Below are positions 42,734 to 50,995 of a stretch of 64,000 nucleotides of DNA, one piece after another; position 1 is the first letter of the stretch; each line of letters opens with the position of its first letter. The position numbers and the translations under genes were made by a program. Origin of the DNA: Nocardioides panzhihuensis (GTDB lineage: Bacteria; Actinomycetota; Actinomycetes; Propionibacteriales; Nocardioidaceae); contig NZ_JACBZR010000001.1 in assembly GCF_013408335.1 (NCBI RefSeq), positions 1,984,001 to 2,048,000 on the forward strand, read 5' to 3'. Below the pieces are notes generated by a model. The model did not search any database. It was not told the DNA's origin and saw only the letters and a list, made by a program, of their open reading frames with translations.

Positions 42734-44023
42734 ATGAACGAGACCGTCGACCAGCTCCTCACCGGGCCGCCCCTGGGTGCGTCCGAGGGTGAGCTGGTCG
42801 ACTGGATCAGTCGGCTCGAAGAAGTGAAGTGCATCGCTGAGGCTGTTCAGGCAGAAGCGGCCGTACGCCTCGACGAGGCCACCCGGGCACGCCAGGCCGA
42901 GGCCGGGATCCCTGCCCGCAAGCTGGGTGAGGGCGTCGCCTCTCAGATGGCGTTGGCACGGCGGGTCTCACCGGCCAAGGGCGCCAAGCTACTGGGACTG
43001 GCGACGATCCTTGTTGCGGAGATGCCACACACCTTCGCTCTGATGAAGGCGGGCCTGTTCTCGCAGTGGCAAGCCACCATCCTCGCCCGGGAAACCGCCT
43101 GCTTGTCCCTGGAGAACCGCCGAGTGATCGACTACCAGCTCTGCTCGCCCGGTTCGGACGGTGAACCACCTGCGGTGGTGACGATGGGACTGCGACAGCT
43201 CGAGAACGCCGCCAAGAAACTCGCCATCACCCTCGACCAGGAATCCGTCGTCAACCGAGCCGCGAACGCAGAGAAGGACCGCCGGGTCAGCGTGCGGCCG
43301 GCACCGGACACCATGACCTGGCTCGGCGCGCTGCTGCCGATCAAGGACGGCGTCGCGGTCTATGCGGCGTTGGACCAGGCAGCCAAGGCCGCGCAGGCTG
43401 CTGGCGATGAACGAACGAGGGGTCAGGTCATGGCCGACACCCTCGTGAACCGAGTCACCGGCCGCACCGGCACCGAGGTGAAGCCTCGGATCGAGGTCAA
43501 GATCGTGATGACCGCCGACGCCCTCGCCAACGACACCGATCAGCCGGCCATGGTCGAGGGCTACGGTCCCGTTCCTGCCGTGTGGGCCCGTGAAGCGCTC
43601 GCTGACGCCGAGGTGTTCGTGCGGCGTCTGTTCACCGACCCAGCCGGGCAGCTGGTCGCGATGGAGTCCCGCTCCCGCAAAGCCCCCGACGGCCTGGCCG
43701 AGTTCATCGCGACGCGCGACGGCGGGATCTGCCGCACCAACGGCTGCGACGCCCCGATCCGCAACGTCGACCACGTCGAACGCCACGCTGACGGCGGCCG
43801 CACGAGTGCCGAAAATCTCCAAGGTCTCTGCGAGCGGTGCAATCAAGCGAAAGAAGCTCTCGGTTGGCAGGCCAGACCAGGACCAGACGGCAGCATCATC
43901 ACCATCACACCCACTGGCCACACATACACGAGCCCACCACCCGACACCTGGCGACCAGACCCACCACCACTGTCCCGAGCAGAGTTCATGCTGCGCGACG
44001 TACTCCTCGACGTCGCGGCCTGA
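42734..44023 (+). CDS. Second DUF222/HNH endonuclease-domain protein
   Basis: 429 residues from the ATG at 42734; ATG 42725 lies inside the -10 box. DUF222 helical region, then an HNH core: cysteines in CRTNGCDAPI, DHVERHADGG, Asn in SAENLQGLC, CERCNQAKE, so a CXXC replaces the usual final His. It is clearly diverged from the protein at 4874, so not a recent duplicate. The palindromic repeat is present upstream but no copy was found downstream. Confidence 0.85.
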   Translation: MNETVDQLLTGPPLGASEGELVDWISRLEEVKCIAEAVQAEAAVRLDEATRARQAEAGIPARKLGEGVASQMALARRVSPAKGAKLLGLATILVAEMPHTFALMKAGLFSQWQATILARETACLSLENRRVIDYQLCSPGSDGEPPAVVTMGLRQLENAAKKLAITLDQESVVNRAANAEKDRRVSVRPAPDTMTWLGALLPIKDGVAVYAALDQAAKAAQAAGDERTRGQVMADTLVNRVTGRTGTEVKPRIEVKIVMTADALANDTDQPAMVEGYGPVPAVWAREALADAEVFVRRLFTDPAGQLVAMESRSRKAPDGLAEFIATRDGGICRTNGCDAPIRNVDHVERHADGGRTSAENLQGLCERCNQAKEALGWQARPGPDGSIITITPTGHTYTSPPPDTWRPDPPPLSRAEFMLRDVLLDVAA

Positions 44024-44067
44024 GAGTCGCGCTGTCGAACTTTCTTCGGATCGGTGCTTGACCTTGA

Positions 44068-44080
44068 CCCTGCGTCAGGG
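44068..44080. promoter_or_regulatory. Possible MerR-type operator before the DUF1048 gene
   Basis: CCCTG-N3-CAGGG, preceded by TTGACCTTGA. Short GC palindromes next to a TTGACC element resemble MerR-type promoters. A -10 box is not obvious, so support is weak. Confidence 0.35.
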
Positions 44081-44145
44081 CTGCACGCTTCTTCCACGGC
44101 CCCAAACCGGGCGCCGAACGAGAACACCGATCAAAGGAGCACGAC

Positions 44146-44481
44146 ATGAACAACCTCCTGAGCCGCCTGGTGGGCGACAAGAAGGAATGGAAGCGCATGG
44201 AGGCCCGCGCCGCCCAGCTGCCCTCCGACTACCGGACCGTCTACGGCGAGATGAAGAGCTACATGTGGCGCTTCACCGCCGGTGACGGGATGGACATCGT
44301 CGCCATCCTTCGCGACGTCCTCGACCTCTTCGAGAGCGAGGCCGCCGCCGGACGGCCGGTCATCGACGTCACCGGGACCGACCTGGCCGCGTTCTGCGAC
44401 GCCCGACTGCCGGAGCAGCACGACGCGTATCGGGCGAAGCTGCGGGCCGACCTGAACGCGGTTGTCCACGGCCTGTCGTGA
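44146..44481 (+). CDS. DUF1048 family protein
   Basis: 111 residues, mostly helical. It starts MNNLLSRLVGDKKEWKRME and contains SDYRTVYGEMKSYMW, the features of DUF1048. AAAGGAG precedes the ATG. In most genomes this family sits beside a PadR-type regulator; none is adjacent here. The function is not known. Confidence 0.8.
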   Translation: MNNLLSRLVGDKKEWKRMEARAAQLPSDYRTVYGEMKSYMWRFTAGDGMDIVAILRDVLDLFESEAAAGRPVIDVTGTDLAAFCDARLPEQHDAYRAKLRADLNAVVHGLS

Positions 44482-44502
44482 GGCCGCCCGCAAAACGTAA
44501 GA

Positions 44503-44534
44503 GCCCCGCTGGAGTCTCGGGTCTCCAGCGGGGC
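44503..44534 (+). terminator. Terminator after the DUF1048 gene
   Basis: A 12-bp perfect stem (44503-44514 with 44523-44534), eight-base loop, 22 bases after the stop. No long T run follows. Confidence 0.65.
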
Positions 44535-44623
44535 AAGAGCAATGTTGCCTCATCACCTAAGGGCTTGTCACCCCTTTCCGGCAAACTTTGCAGAATTTCG
44601 CATTGCAGGGTTCTGCTAGGCGC

Positions 44624-46276
44624 TCAGATGACTGTGCCGACGTCGTTGGCGACGATGTTGTCCATCGCGCGCTCGGCGACGGCGGCGATGGTCATCGACG
44701 GGTTGCACGCTCCGGTGGTGCCGGGGATGAGGGCGCCGTCGAGGACGTAGAGACCCTCTTGGCCCTGGACACGGCCGTCCAGGTCGCAGACCGTGCCCAT
44801 GTTGGCGCCGCCGAGCGGGTGCCAGGTGCTGTTGACGATGGCGTTCGTGTCGATCAGGGCACCGATGCCGCCACTGATCTTCGAAACCCGCTCGTGGATG
44901 GCGCGATAGCTTGCCGAGTCGCCGCCGAAGGGGAAGCGCAGACTCACCGAGTCGGTCAGCGAGCTGTAGCGGAAGCTTCCCCGGTCGGCACTGACCCCGA
45001 AGCCGACCAGCATGGTGGCGCCCAGATCGAGGCCGAGGGGGAGTGGTGGCAACGACGCCTGGATAACGGTGTTGGCCGTGGTCGGGTCGGCCCAGTCCTG
45101 ACTCTGGTAGACGACGGGCCCACCCTGTGTACCGGTGAGGTTCTCGTCGAAGGGGCGCCACATGTAGATCCGGTCGCCGTTGGTGCCCCAGCCCTGGCCG
45201 AGCTGGTCGGGAAGGTCGGGGATGGTGCCGGTGGCTGCGGCGCGGACCAGGAGCTTGCTGGTGTTGAGCGAGCCCGCCGCCATCACGAGCGCGCGGGTCG
45301 TCAGGATCTTCTGCTCGATCACGTCGCCGGCGTCGTCGGTGCGGTCGACGTGGATCTCCCAGCGGCCGTCGGCGGCGCGAGCCACGGAGGTCACGTTGTG
45401 GCGGGTGGCGACGTGCACGAGTCCGGTGGCCTCGGCCTGCTTGATGTAGGTGACGTCGACGGAGTGCTTGCCGCCGTTGTTGACGCCGAGGGCACAGTCG
45501 CCGTTGGTGTAGGACGGAGCCATCTCGCCGTTCAGCTCCGCGAGCGCGTAGGACCAGTCGATCGGCATCGGGATCTTCTGCAGGTCATAGCCCGCGGCCT
45601 CGACGCGTTTGCCAAAGGTGCGCGAGACCCGATAGCTGTCCGAGGCAATCAGCTCGTCAGGTGCGGTCGCGGCGCCGAGCATCCTGGCGACACGCGGGTA
45701 GTGGACCCGGTCCATGAGGTCGTAGTCGAGCTCGTTGGGGAGCCAGGTGTTGAAGACCTCCGCGGAGGGTTGCAGTGTCATGCCCTGGTAGACCAGCGAA
45801 CCGCCGCCGACGCCGGCCGCGCACATGGCGAGCATGTTCTGGCCGAGGATCGGCTCGAGCAGGCCGACGTACGGGCCGAAGTCCAGGGGAGTGCCGAGCA
45901 GCCTCTGCAGCGGCTTCAGCGCGGCGGGTGCGGTCGTGTGGAACAGCACCCGCTTGTCGAGCGTACGCACGGTCGGGAAGGTCTGCGCGTCCGGTCCCGT
46001 CGGCCAGCGGCGACCGCGCTCGAGCACGGTGACCGGCACCCCGGCCTCGGCCAGCCGGAGCGCGGCGACCCCGCCGCCGAACCCGGAGCCGACGACCACT
46101 GCCCGGTGCTCCTCCCGAACCAGTCGTACGCGACGGGGCGACGCAGCCGCGGCCGGGCCGGCGATCAGCCCGGACGCGGCGCCGGCGACACCGGCGGCAC
46201 CGGCCAGGAACGTACGCCTTGTGGCTGCCGGCCAGGAGGCGGCAGGCGCGGACGTGGACAACGAGGACTTGGTCAA
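44624..46276 (-). CDS. Tat-exported GMC oxidoreductase, cholesterol-oxidase-like
   Basis: 550 residues from a TTG at 46276, chosen because GAGGGAG lies six bases before it; the frame stays open far upstream by chance. A Tat signal (TRRTFLAGAAG, residues 19-29) precedes the FAD motif GSGFGG near 63-68. GVGGGSLVYQG and the C-terminal HPLGGA, GLYVLDGALIPG and NPSMTIAAVAER match cholesterol-oxidase-type enzymes, with the catalytic His and Asn conserved. It oxidises a sterol or other alcohol outside the membrane; the substrate is not certain. Confidence 0.85.
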   Translation of the reverse strand: MTKSSLSTSAPAASWPAATRRTFLAGAAGVAGAASGLIAGPAAAASPRRVRLVREEHRAVVVGSGFGGGVAALRLAEAGVPVTVLERGRRWPTGPDAQTFPTVRTLDKRVLFHTTAPAALKPLQRLLGTPLDFGPYVGLLEPILGQNMLAMCAAGVGGGSLVYQGMTLQPSAEVFNTWLPNELDYDLMDRVHYPRVARMLGAATAPDELIASDSYRVSRTFGKRVEAAGYDLQKIPMPIDWSYALAELNGEMAPSYTNGDCALGVNNGGKHSVDVTYIKQAEATGLVHVATRHNVTSVARAADGRWEIHVDRTDDAGDVIEQKILTTRALVMAAGSLNTSKLLVRAAATGTIPDLPDQLGQGWGTNGDRIYMWRPFDENLTGTQGGPVVYQSQDWADPTTANTVIQASLPPLPLGLDLGATMLVGFGVSADRGSFRYSSLTDSVSLRFPFGGDSASYRAIHERVSKISGGIGALIDTNAIVNSTWHPLGGANMGTVCDLDGRVQGQEGLYVLDGALIPGTTGACNPSMTIAAVAERAMDNIVANDVGTVI

Positions 46277-46544
46277 GGGGGCTCCCTCGGCTCGTGGATC
46301 GTCGGTTACTGCCGCGTAAGAGTTGACGAATGACCCCAACGTGTCAAGGCTCACGCCGCCGTTCTGGACAACGGTGTCCGGAACGCGACATGTGCTGGGC
46401 GAGGGCAAGCCGGCAACGCAGGCGGCGCAACCGCAGCCATGTAGGCTGTCGGCACTTCCAACAGCTAAGGACGATCTGAACCCCGATGGACGGACCGCAA
46501 CCCGGCCAATATCCACGCTCGCTGCGGCAATCGAGGTCGGCCTG

Positions 46545-47888
46545 ATGACCGAGATGCTGTTCATTCTCCTGGCGCTGCTGCTGGTCGCCGCCTGTGGAGT
46601 GTTCGTGGCAGCCGAGTTCTCTCTGGTCACCGTCGACCACTCCCAGGTGGAGATGGCCGCCGAACAGGGCGACAAGAGCGCCCAAGGCGTGCTCCGCGCG
46701 ATGAAGGAGCTCTCCAGCAACCTCTCCGGCGCACAGGTCGGCATCACTGTGACCAACCTCGGCATCGGCTGGATGTCGGAGCCGGCGATCGCCGAGCTGA
46801 TCGACCAGCCACTGCTCGACACCGGACTTCCCGCAGGTGCAGTGGGGCCGATCGCGGTGACGATCGCACTGACCCTCTCCACGATCGTGACGATGCTCTT
46901 CGGTGAGCTCGTCCCCAAGAACCTCGCCCTGTCGCTGCCGCTGCAGACCGCGCGCGTCACCCAGGGGCCGATGCGGGCCTTCACCCGGATCATGCGCGGG
47001 CCGATCAAGGTGCTCAACGGCACCGCCAACGCGATCGTGCGCCGCCTCGGCATGGAGCCGCAGGAGGAGCTGCGCTCCGCGCGCAGCTCGGCCGAGCTGT
47101 CCTCGCTGATCCAGCGCAGCGCCCACCAGGGCACCCTCGACGCCGACACCGCCGAGCTCATGGAGCGCTCGGTCGAGTTCGGCACCCGCACGGCGGGGGA
47201 GATCATGACCCCGCGCGTACGCGTCAACAGCCTCGACCACAACGACCGTGCAGAGGCGCTGATCGAGCTCACCCGACGTACGGGAAACTCCCGCTTTCCG
47301 GTGCTCGACGACAACGAGGCCGTGGTCGGCACCGTGCACGTCAAGGCCGCCGTGGCGCTGCCGGTGCACGAGCGGCCCACGGCCAAGGTCAAGCACCTCA
47401 TGGTGCAGCCGGTCGTCGTGCCCGACTCACTCCGCCTCGACCCGTTGATGGCCCTGCTGCGATCCGAGGGGTTCCAACTGGCCGTGGTGCTCGACGAGTA
47501 CGGCGACCAGGCCGGCATCGTCACCCTCGAGGACGTGATCGAGGAGATCGTCGGCGACATCGCCGACGAGCACGACCCGCTCAGCGCCCGGGCCCGGCTG
47601 CGCCGCGACGGCAGCTGGTCTCTCTCGGGGCTGCTGCGTCCCGACGAGGTCGAGGACATCACCGGTGTCGTCCTGCCCGAGGGCGAGGACTACGACACGA
47701 TCGCCGGTCTGATGCTCAGTCTGCTTGGCCGCATCCCCGAACGCGGCGCGAACGAGGAGCTGGCTGTTCCCGGAACCCCGCCGCCGGACTCCGATGACCA
47801 CGACGTGTACGCGAGGTACGTGAGGCTCACCGTGGAGGTCATGGACGGGCGCAGGATCGACCGGATCTCGATGAAGGTGATCGGCTAG
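46545..47888 (+). CDS. Hemolysin-family (CNNM/CBS/CorC_HlyC) membrane protein
   Basis: 447 residues from the ATG at 46545 with GAGGT upstream. An N-terminal CNNM membrane domain (residues 1-190, with FGELVPKNLAL), two CBS domains (about 215-335, including FPVLDDNEAVVGTVHVK and DEYGDQAGIVTLEDVIEEIVG), and a C-terminal CorC_HlyC domain. Related proteins take part in Mg2+ or Na+ transport. It pairs with the next gene, as Rv1842c and Rv1841c pair in M. tuberculosis. TAGGCT at 46442 could be its -10. Confidence 0.9.
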   Translation: MTEMLFILLALLLVAACGVFVAAEFSLVTVDHSQVEMAAEQGDKSAQGVLRAMKELSSNLSGAQVGITVTNLGIGWMSEPAIAELIDQPLLDTGLPAGAVGPIAVTIALTLSTIVTMLFGELVPKNLALSLPLQTARVTQGPMRAFTRIMRGPIKVLNGTANAIVRRLGMEPQEELRSARSSAELSSLIQRSAHQGTLDADTAELMERSVEFGTRTAGEIMTPRVRVNSLDHNDRAEALIELTRRTGNSRFPVLDDNEAVVGTVHVKAAVALPVHERPTAKVKHLMVQPVVVPDSLRLDPLMALLRSEGFQLAVVLDEYGDQAGIVTLEDVIEEIVGDIADEHDPLSARARLRRDGSWSLSGLLRPDEVEDITGVVLPEGEDYDTIAGLMLSLLGRIPERGANEELAVPGTPPPDSDDHDVYARYVRLTVEVMDGRRIDRISMKVIG

Positions 47889-47970
47889 TGAGCGAGCGTC
47901 AGCGAGTGAACCGCGGGGGCAATACGCCGCCGCGTCCGTATCCTTGCCTCTCCTCGACGGAGGTGGCGGC

Positions 47971-49029
47971 GTGACGACGACCATGGGACTGTTGCTCGGT
48001 CTGGTGCTGCTGCTCGCCAACGGATTCTTTGTCGGCTCGGAGTTCGCCCTGGTCTCGGCCCGGCGCAGCCAGATCGAGCCCGCCGCCCAGGCCGGCTCGC
48101 GGATGGCCAAGATCACCCTGCGGGCGATGGAGAACATCAGCCTGATGATGGCCGGTGCCCAGCTGGGCATCACCGTCTGCTCGGTGCTGCTGCTGGCGAT
48201 CACCGAGCCGGCGCTCGCACACCTGCTCGAGCCCGGCTTCGACCTGGTCGGCCTGCCCCAGGCGTTCCACCACCCGGTCGCGTTCGTGATCGCGATGCTC
48301 GTGGTCACCTACCTGCATGTGGTGGTCGGTGAGATGGTGCCGAAGAACATCGCGCTGGCCGGCCCCGACAAGGCCGCTCTGGTCCTCGGCCCGGCGATCT
48401 ACGCGGTCGTCTACGTGCTGCGGCCGATCATCGTCGCCTTCAACTACGTCGCCAACATGTGCATCCGGGCGCTCGGCATCGAGCCCAAGGACGAGGTGAG
48501 CTCCGCGTTCACCCGCGCTGAGGTGGCTGCCATGGTCGAGGAGTCGCGTGGCGAGGGGCTCTTGGAAGAGGACGAGTACGGCCGCCTGGCCGGTGCGCTC
48601 GGCTTCACCGAGAAGACGGTGGACAAGGTGACCATCCCCATCGCCGACTGGACCATCGTGCCGCGCGGGGCCTCGGGCGCCGACATCGAGACGGTGTGCG
48701 CCTCCACCGGCTACAGCCGGTTCCCGGTGGTCGAGGAGAGCGGCGACCTGGTCGGCTACCTGCACATCAAGGATGTGCTCGAGCCTGATGACGTACGCCG
48801 CCAGCAGCCGGTCCAGAACAAGTGGATCCGCCCCTTCGCGACCGTCTCCCCGGACGACGCGCTGCACGAGACGCTCGAGACCCTGCAGCGCCGTGGCGCC
48901 CACCTGGCGCGGGTCGTCCGCGAGGACGGCACCACCATCGGGCTGGCGACGCTCGAGGATGTCATCGAGGAGCTGGTCGGGGAGATCCGCGACGCCGCCC
49001 ACGCCGATGAATCCACCCCTACCGAGTAA
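47971..49029 (+). CDS. Second hemolysin-family CNNM/CBS protein
   Basis: 352 residues from a GTG preceded by GGAGG. CNNM domain with GEMVPKNIALAG and CBS pair with YSRFPVVEESGDLVGYLHIKD and ATLEDVIEELVGEI. It lacks the C-terminal CorC_HlyC domain of its neighbour, so the two are not redundant copies. The stop lies four bases before the TAGGGT box of the next gene. Confidence 0.9.
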   Translation: MTTTMGLLLGLVLLLANGFFVGSEFALVSARRSQIEPAAQAGSRMAKITLRAMENISLMMAGAQLGITVCSVLLLAITEPALAHLLEPGFDLVGLPQAFHHPVAFVIAMLVVTYLHVVVGEMVPKNIALAGPDKAALVLGPAIYAVVYVLRPIIVAFNYVANMCIRALGIEPKDEVSSAFTRAEVAAMVEESRGEGLLEEDEYGRLAGALGFTEKTVDKVTIPIADWTIVPRGASGADIETVCASTGYSRFPVVEESGDLVGYLHIKDVLEPDDVRRQQPVQNKWIRPFATVSPDDALHETLETLQRRGAHLARVVREDGTTIGLATLEDVIEELVGEIRDAAHADESTPTE

Positions 49030-49033
49030 GCAC

Positions 49034-49039
49034 TAGGGT
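49034..49039 (+). promoter_or_regulatory. -10 box of the CDP-alcohol phosphatidyltransferase-like gene
   Basis: TAGGGT, six bases before the GTG at 49046; leaderless start predicted. Confidence 0.5.
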
Positions 49040-49045
49040 TTGTCC

Positions 49046-49738
49046 GTGCCCAACCGTCGATCCGGTGACCCCCGCCTGCAACCTGGCCGGGGCGCGAGGC
49101 CGCGACAGCAGCGCTCTGCCGACCGCAACCAGCCCGTGCTCGGCAAGCTGCTCAGCATCCTCCGCCTCGTCTACGCGCCGGTGATGCTGTGGGCCGTGCT
49201 GATCGCGAAGGACGACACCATCGCGCTGGCGGCGTTCGGTCTCGCGGTGGTCACCGACCTGCTCGACAGCTGGCTGACCCGCAAGGAGCTCGGCCGGCGC
49301 CGCTCGGGAGAGCTGCTCGACGTGGCCGCCAACACGGTCTTCGTCCTGGCCGCGACGTTCGCGCTCTGGCAGATCGACGTGATCCCGTGGCCGATCGCGC
49401 TGCTGGTCCCGCTGCGTCTGGTCGGTCTGCTGGCGATGGTCCCGGCGCTGCGCAGCCGCGGCGTGCGTACGCTGCCCGTCCATCTCCTCGGCAAGGTGGG
49501 TGCCTTCTGTCTGCTGGCCTCGTTCCCGTTGCTCTATCTCACCCACGACATCCCCGAGAAGCTCGACCTCGGCCTGGAGCCGAGCCTGCCGATCCAGCTG
49601 GCGCAGGCGTTCGGCTGGGCGTTCGCGCTGTGGGGGATCCTGCTGCTGTGGTGGAGCCTGGTCCTCTACGCTCAGGAGGTGCGTCGCCTGATGGCCACCA
49701 CGCCACCGTTGGAGAAGGGCGGTGCGTCTCGTGCCTGA
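49046..49738 (+). CDS. CDP-alcohol phosphatidyltransferase-like membrane protein with altered motif
   Basis: 230 residues, about six membrane segments. The family motif DX2DGX2ARX8GX3DX3D appears as DLLDSWLTR, eight residues, GELLDVAAN. Thus the Gly is Ser, the Ala is Thr, and the last Asp, thought to be the catalytic base, is Asn. Position and neighbours match Rv1822 (pgsA2). It may have changed chemistry or be a non-catalytic relative. The gene leads into DUF881-sbp-DUF881. Confidence 0.8.
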   Translation: MPNRRSGDPRLQPGRGARPRQQRSADRNQPVLGKLLSILRLVYAPVMLWAVLIAKDDTIALAAFGLAVVTDLLDSWLTRKELGRRRSGELLDVAANTVFVLAATFALWQIDVIPWPIALLVPLRLVGLLAMVPALRSRGVRTLPVHLLGKVGAFCLLASFPLLYLTHDIPEKLDLGLEPSLPIQLAQAFGWAFALWGILLLWWSLVLYAQEVRRLMATTPPLEKGGASRA

Positions 49739-50666
49739 CCAGATCCCCGGTTCCGAGGACCTGCGCGCCTACGTCACCAAGCCACTGCTGGACCGCATCA
49801 CCGACCAGGCGATCGACTCCGACTACATGGCCGCTGCCGCGCGGCGCGAGCCCACGGAAGAGGAACCGGCCCGGCGTCGCCGGCCGGGGTTGTGGGCGAT
49901 GGTGGTCGTCGGGCTCTTCGCGCTGCTGGCCACGACCGCTGCGGTGCAGACTTCCCGCAACGAGGACGTCCGCCAGACCAGCAGGCAGGTCCTGGTCGAC
50001 CGCATCGAGCAGCGCCAGGATCGGATCTCCGACCTGCACCAGCAGATCTCCGAGCTGCGCGAGGACAACCAGAGCCGCGAGTCGGCGCTCAACTCGCTCG
50101 GGCTGCGTGCCGAGTCGGCGTCCTCGACCGCTGCGGCCACCGCGGAGGAGACGGGGTTCGCCCCGGTGACCGGCTCGGGGATCAGGATCACGATCGACAA
50201 CGCCGCGGACGGCAGCGAGGGCGGCACCGTGCGGGACTACGACCTCGCCGTGATCGTCAACGGACTGTGGCAGGCGGGGGCGACCGCCGTGTCCATCGAC
50301 GGCCAGCGGGTCACCCCGCGCAGCGGCGTGATCACCTCCGGCGCCACCCTCCGGATGAACGACGTCTCGCTCTCGCCGCCATATGAGGTGTCGGCCATCG
50401 GTGACACGCGTACGCTTGCCGCACGCTTCGCCGAGACGGTCTCCGGGGCGATGATCCACACGACGACTCAGGACTACGGAATGCCGTACGACGTCGAGAA
50501 CATCGAGCGGCTCACCCTCCCGGCGGCGCCGTCCGGCCTGCTGGAGCTGACCCACCTCGGGGCCGAGTCCGAGGACAAGGGCTCCAAGGGCACCAAGGGC
50601 TCAGCGAAGCCCACCAACACCGACGAAGACTCTGAACAGAACAGCGAAGGGGACCGCGAAGAATGA
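49731..50666 (+). CDS. DUF881 family membrane-anchored protein (first copy)
   Basis: 311 residues from the GTG at 49731, with GGAGAAGG upstream and an eight-base overlap; GTG 49722 is an alternative. A single membrane segment is near residue 60. A coiled coil follows (VLVDRIEQRQDRISDLHQQ), then the DUF881 domain. The Lys/Ser-rich C-terminal tail is variable. Same order as Rv1823. The role is not established; an extracytoplasmic link to division or wall synthesis is often suggested. Confidence 0.88.
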   Translation: MPDQIPGSEDLRAYVTKPLLDRITDQAIDSDYMAAAARREPTEEEPARRRRPGLWAMVVVGLFALLATTAAVQTSRNEDVRQTSRQVLVDRIEQRQDRISDLHQQISELREDNQSRESALNSLGLRAESASSTAAATAEETGFAPVTGSGIRITIDNAADGSEGGTVRDYDLAVIVNGLWQAGATAVSIDGQRVTPRSGVITSGATLRMNDVSLSPPYEVSAIGDTRTLAARFAETVSGAMIHTTTQDYGMPYDVENIERLTLPAAPSGLLELTHLGAESEDKGSKGTKGSAKPTNTDEDSEQNSEGDREE

Positions 50667-50995
50667 TCGCCGTCATCGGCCTAGTGATCGGCATCGTGCT
50701 GGGGCTGCTCTTCCAGCCCGAGGTGCCAGTCGGCCTGGCGCCTTACCTGCCGATCGCCGTCGTCGCCGCGCTCGACGCCGTCTTCGGTGCCCTGCGCGCG
50801 TTCATGGACGGCATCTTCGACGACAAGGTCTTCGTCGTCTCGTTCATCAGCAACGTCGTCATCGCCGCCGGCATCGTCTACCTCGGTGACCGCCTCGGCG
50901 TCGGCGGTCAGCTGTCCACGGGCGTCATCGTCGTCCTCGGCATCCGGATCTTCACCAACGTCGCAGCCATCCGGAGGCACATCTTCCATGCCTGA
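50663..50995 (+). CDS. sbp: Small basic protein family (DUF1290) membrane protein
   Basis: 110 residues with three membrane segments, and the family stretch PYLPIAVVAALDAVFGALRA. Despite the family name it has few basic residues. Overlaps both DUF881 neighbours by a few bases, matching Rv1824. Function is not known; it is thought to act with the DUF881 proteins. Confidence 0.9.
   Translation: MIAVIGLVIGIVLGLLFQPEVPVGLAPYLPIAVVAALDAVFGALRAFMDGIFDDKVFVVSFISNVVIAAGIVYLGDRLGVGGQLSTGVIVVLGIRIFTNVAAIRRHIFHA

Noticed and set aside
44588..46333. A 581-residue plus-strand frame opposite the GMC oxidoreductase gene
   Set aside because: The minus strand has a Tat signal, the FAD motif and conserved His/Asn; the plus frame has none.
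46277..47662. N-terminal extension of the GMC oxidoreductase frame by about 460 residues
   Set aside because: The extension runs antisense through the hemolysin-family gene. The Tat signal and ribosome-binding site fix the start near 46276.
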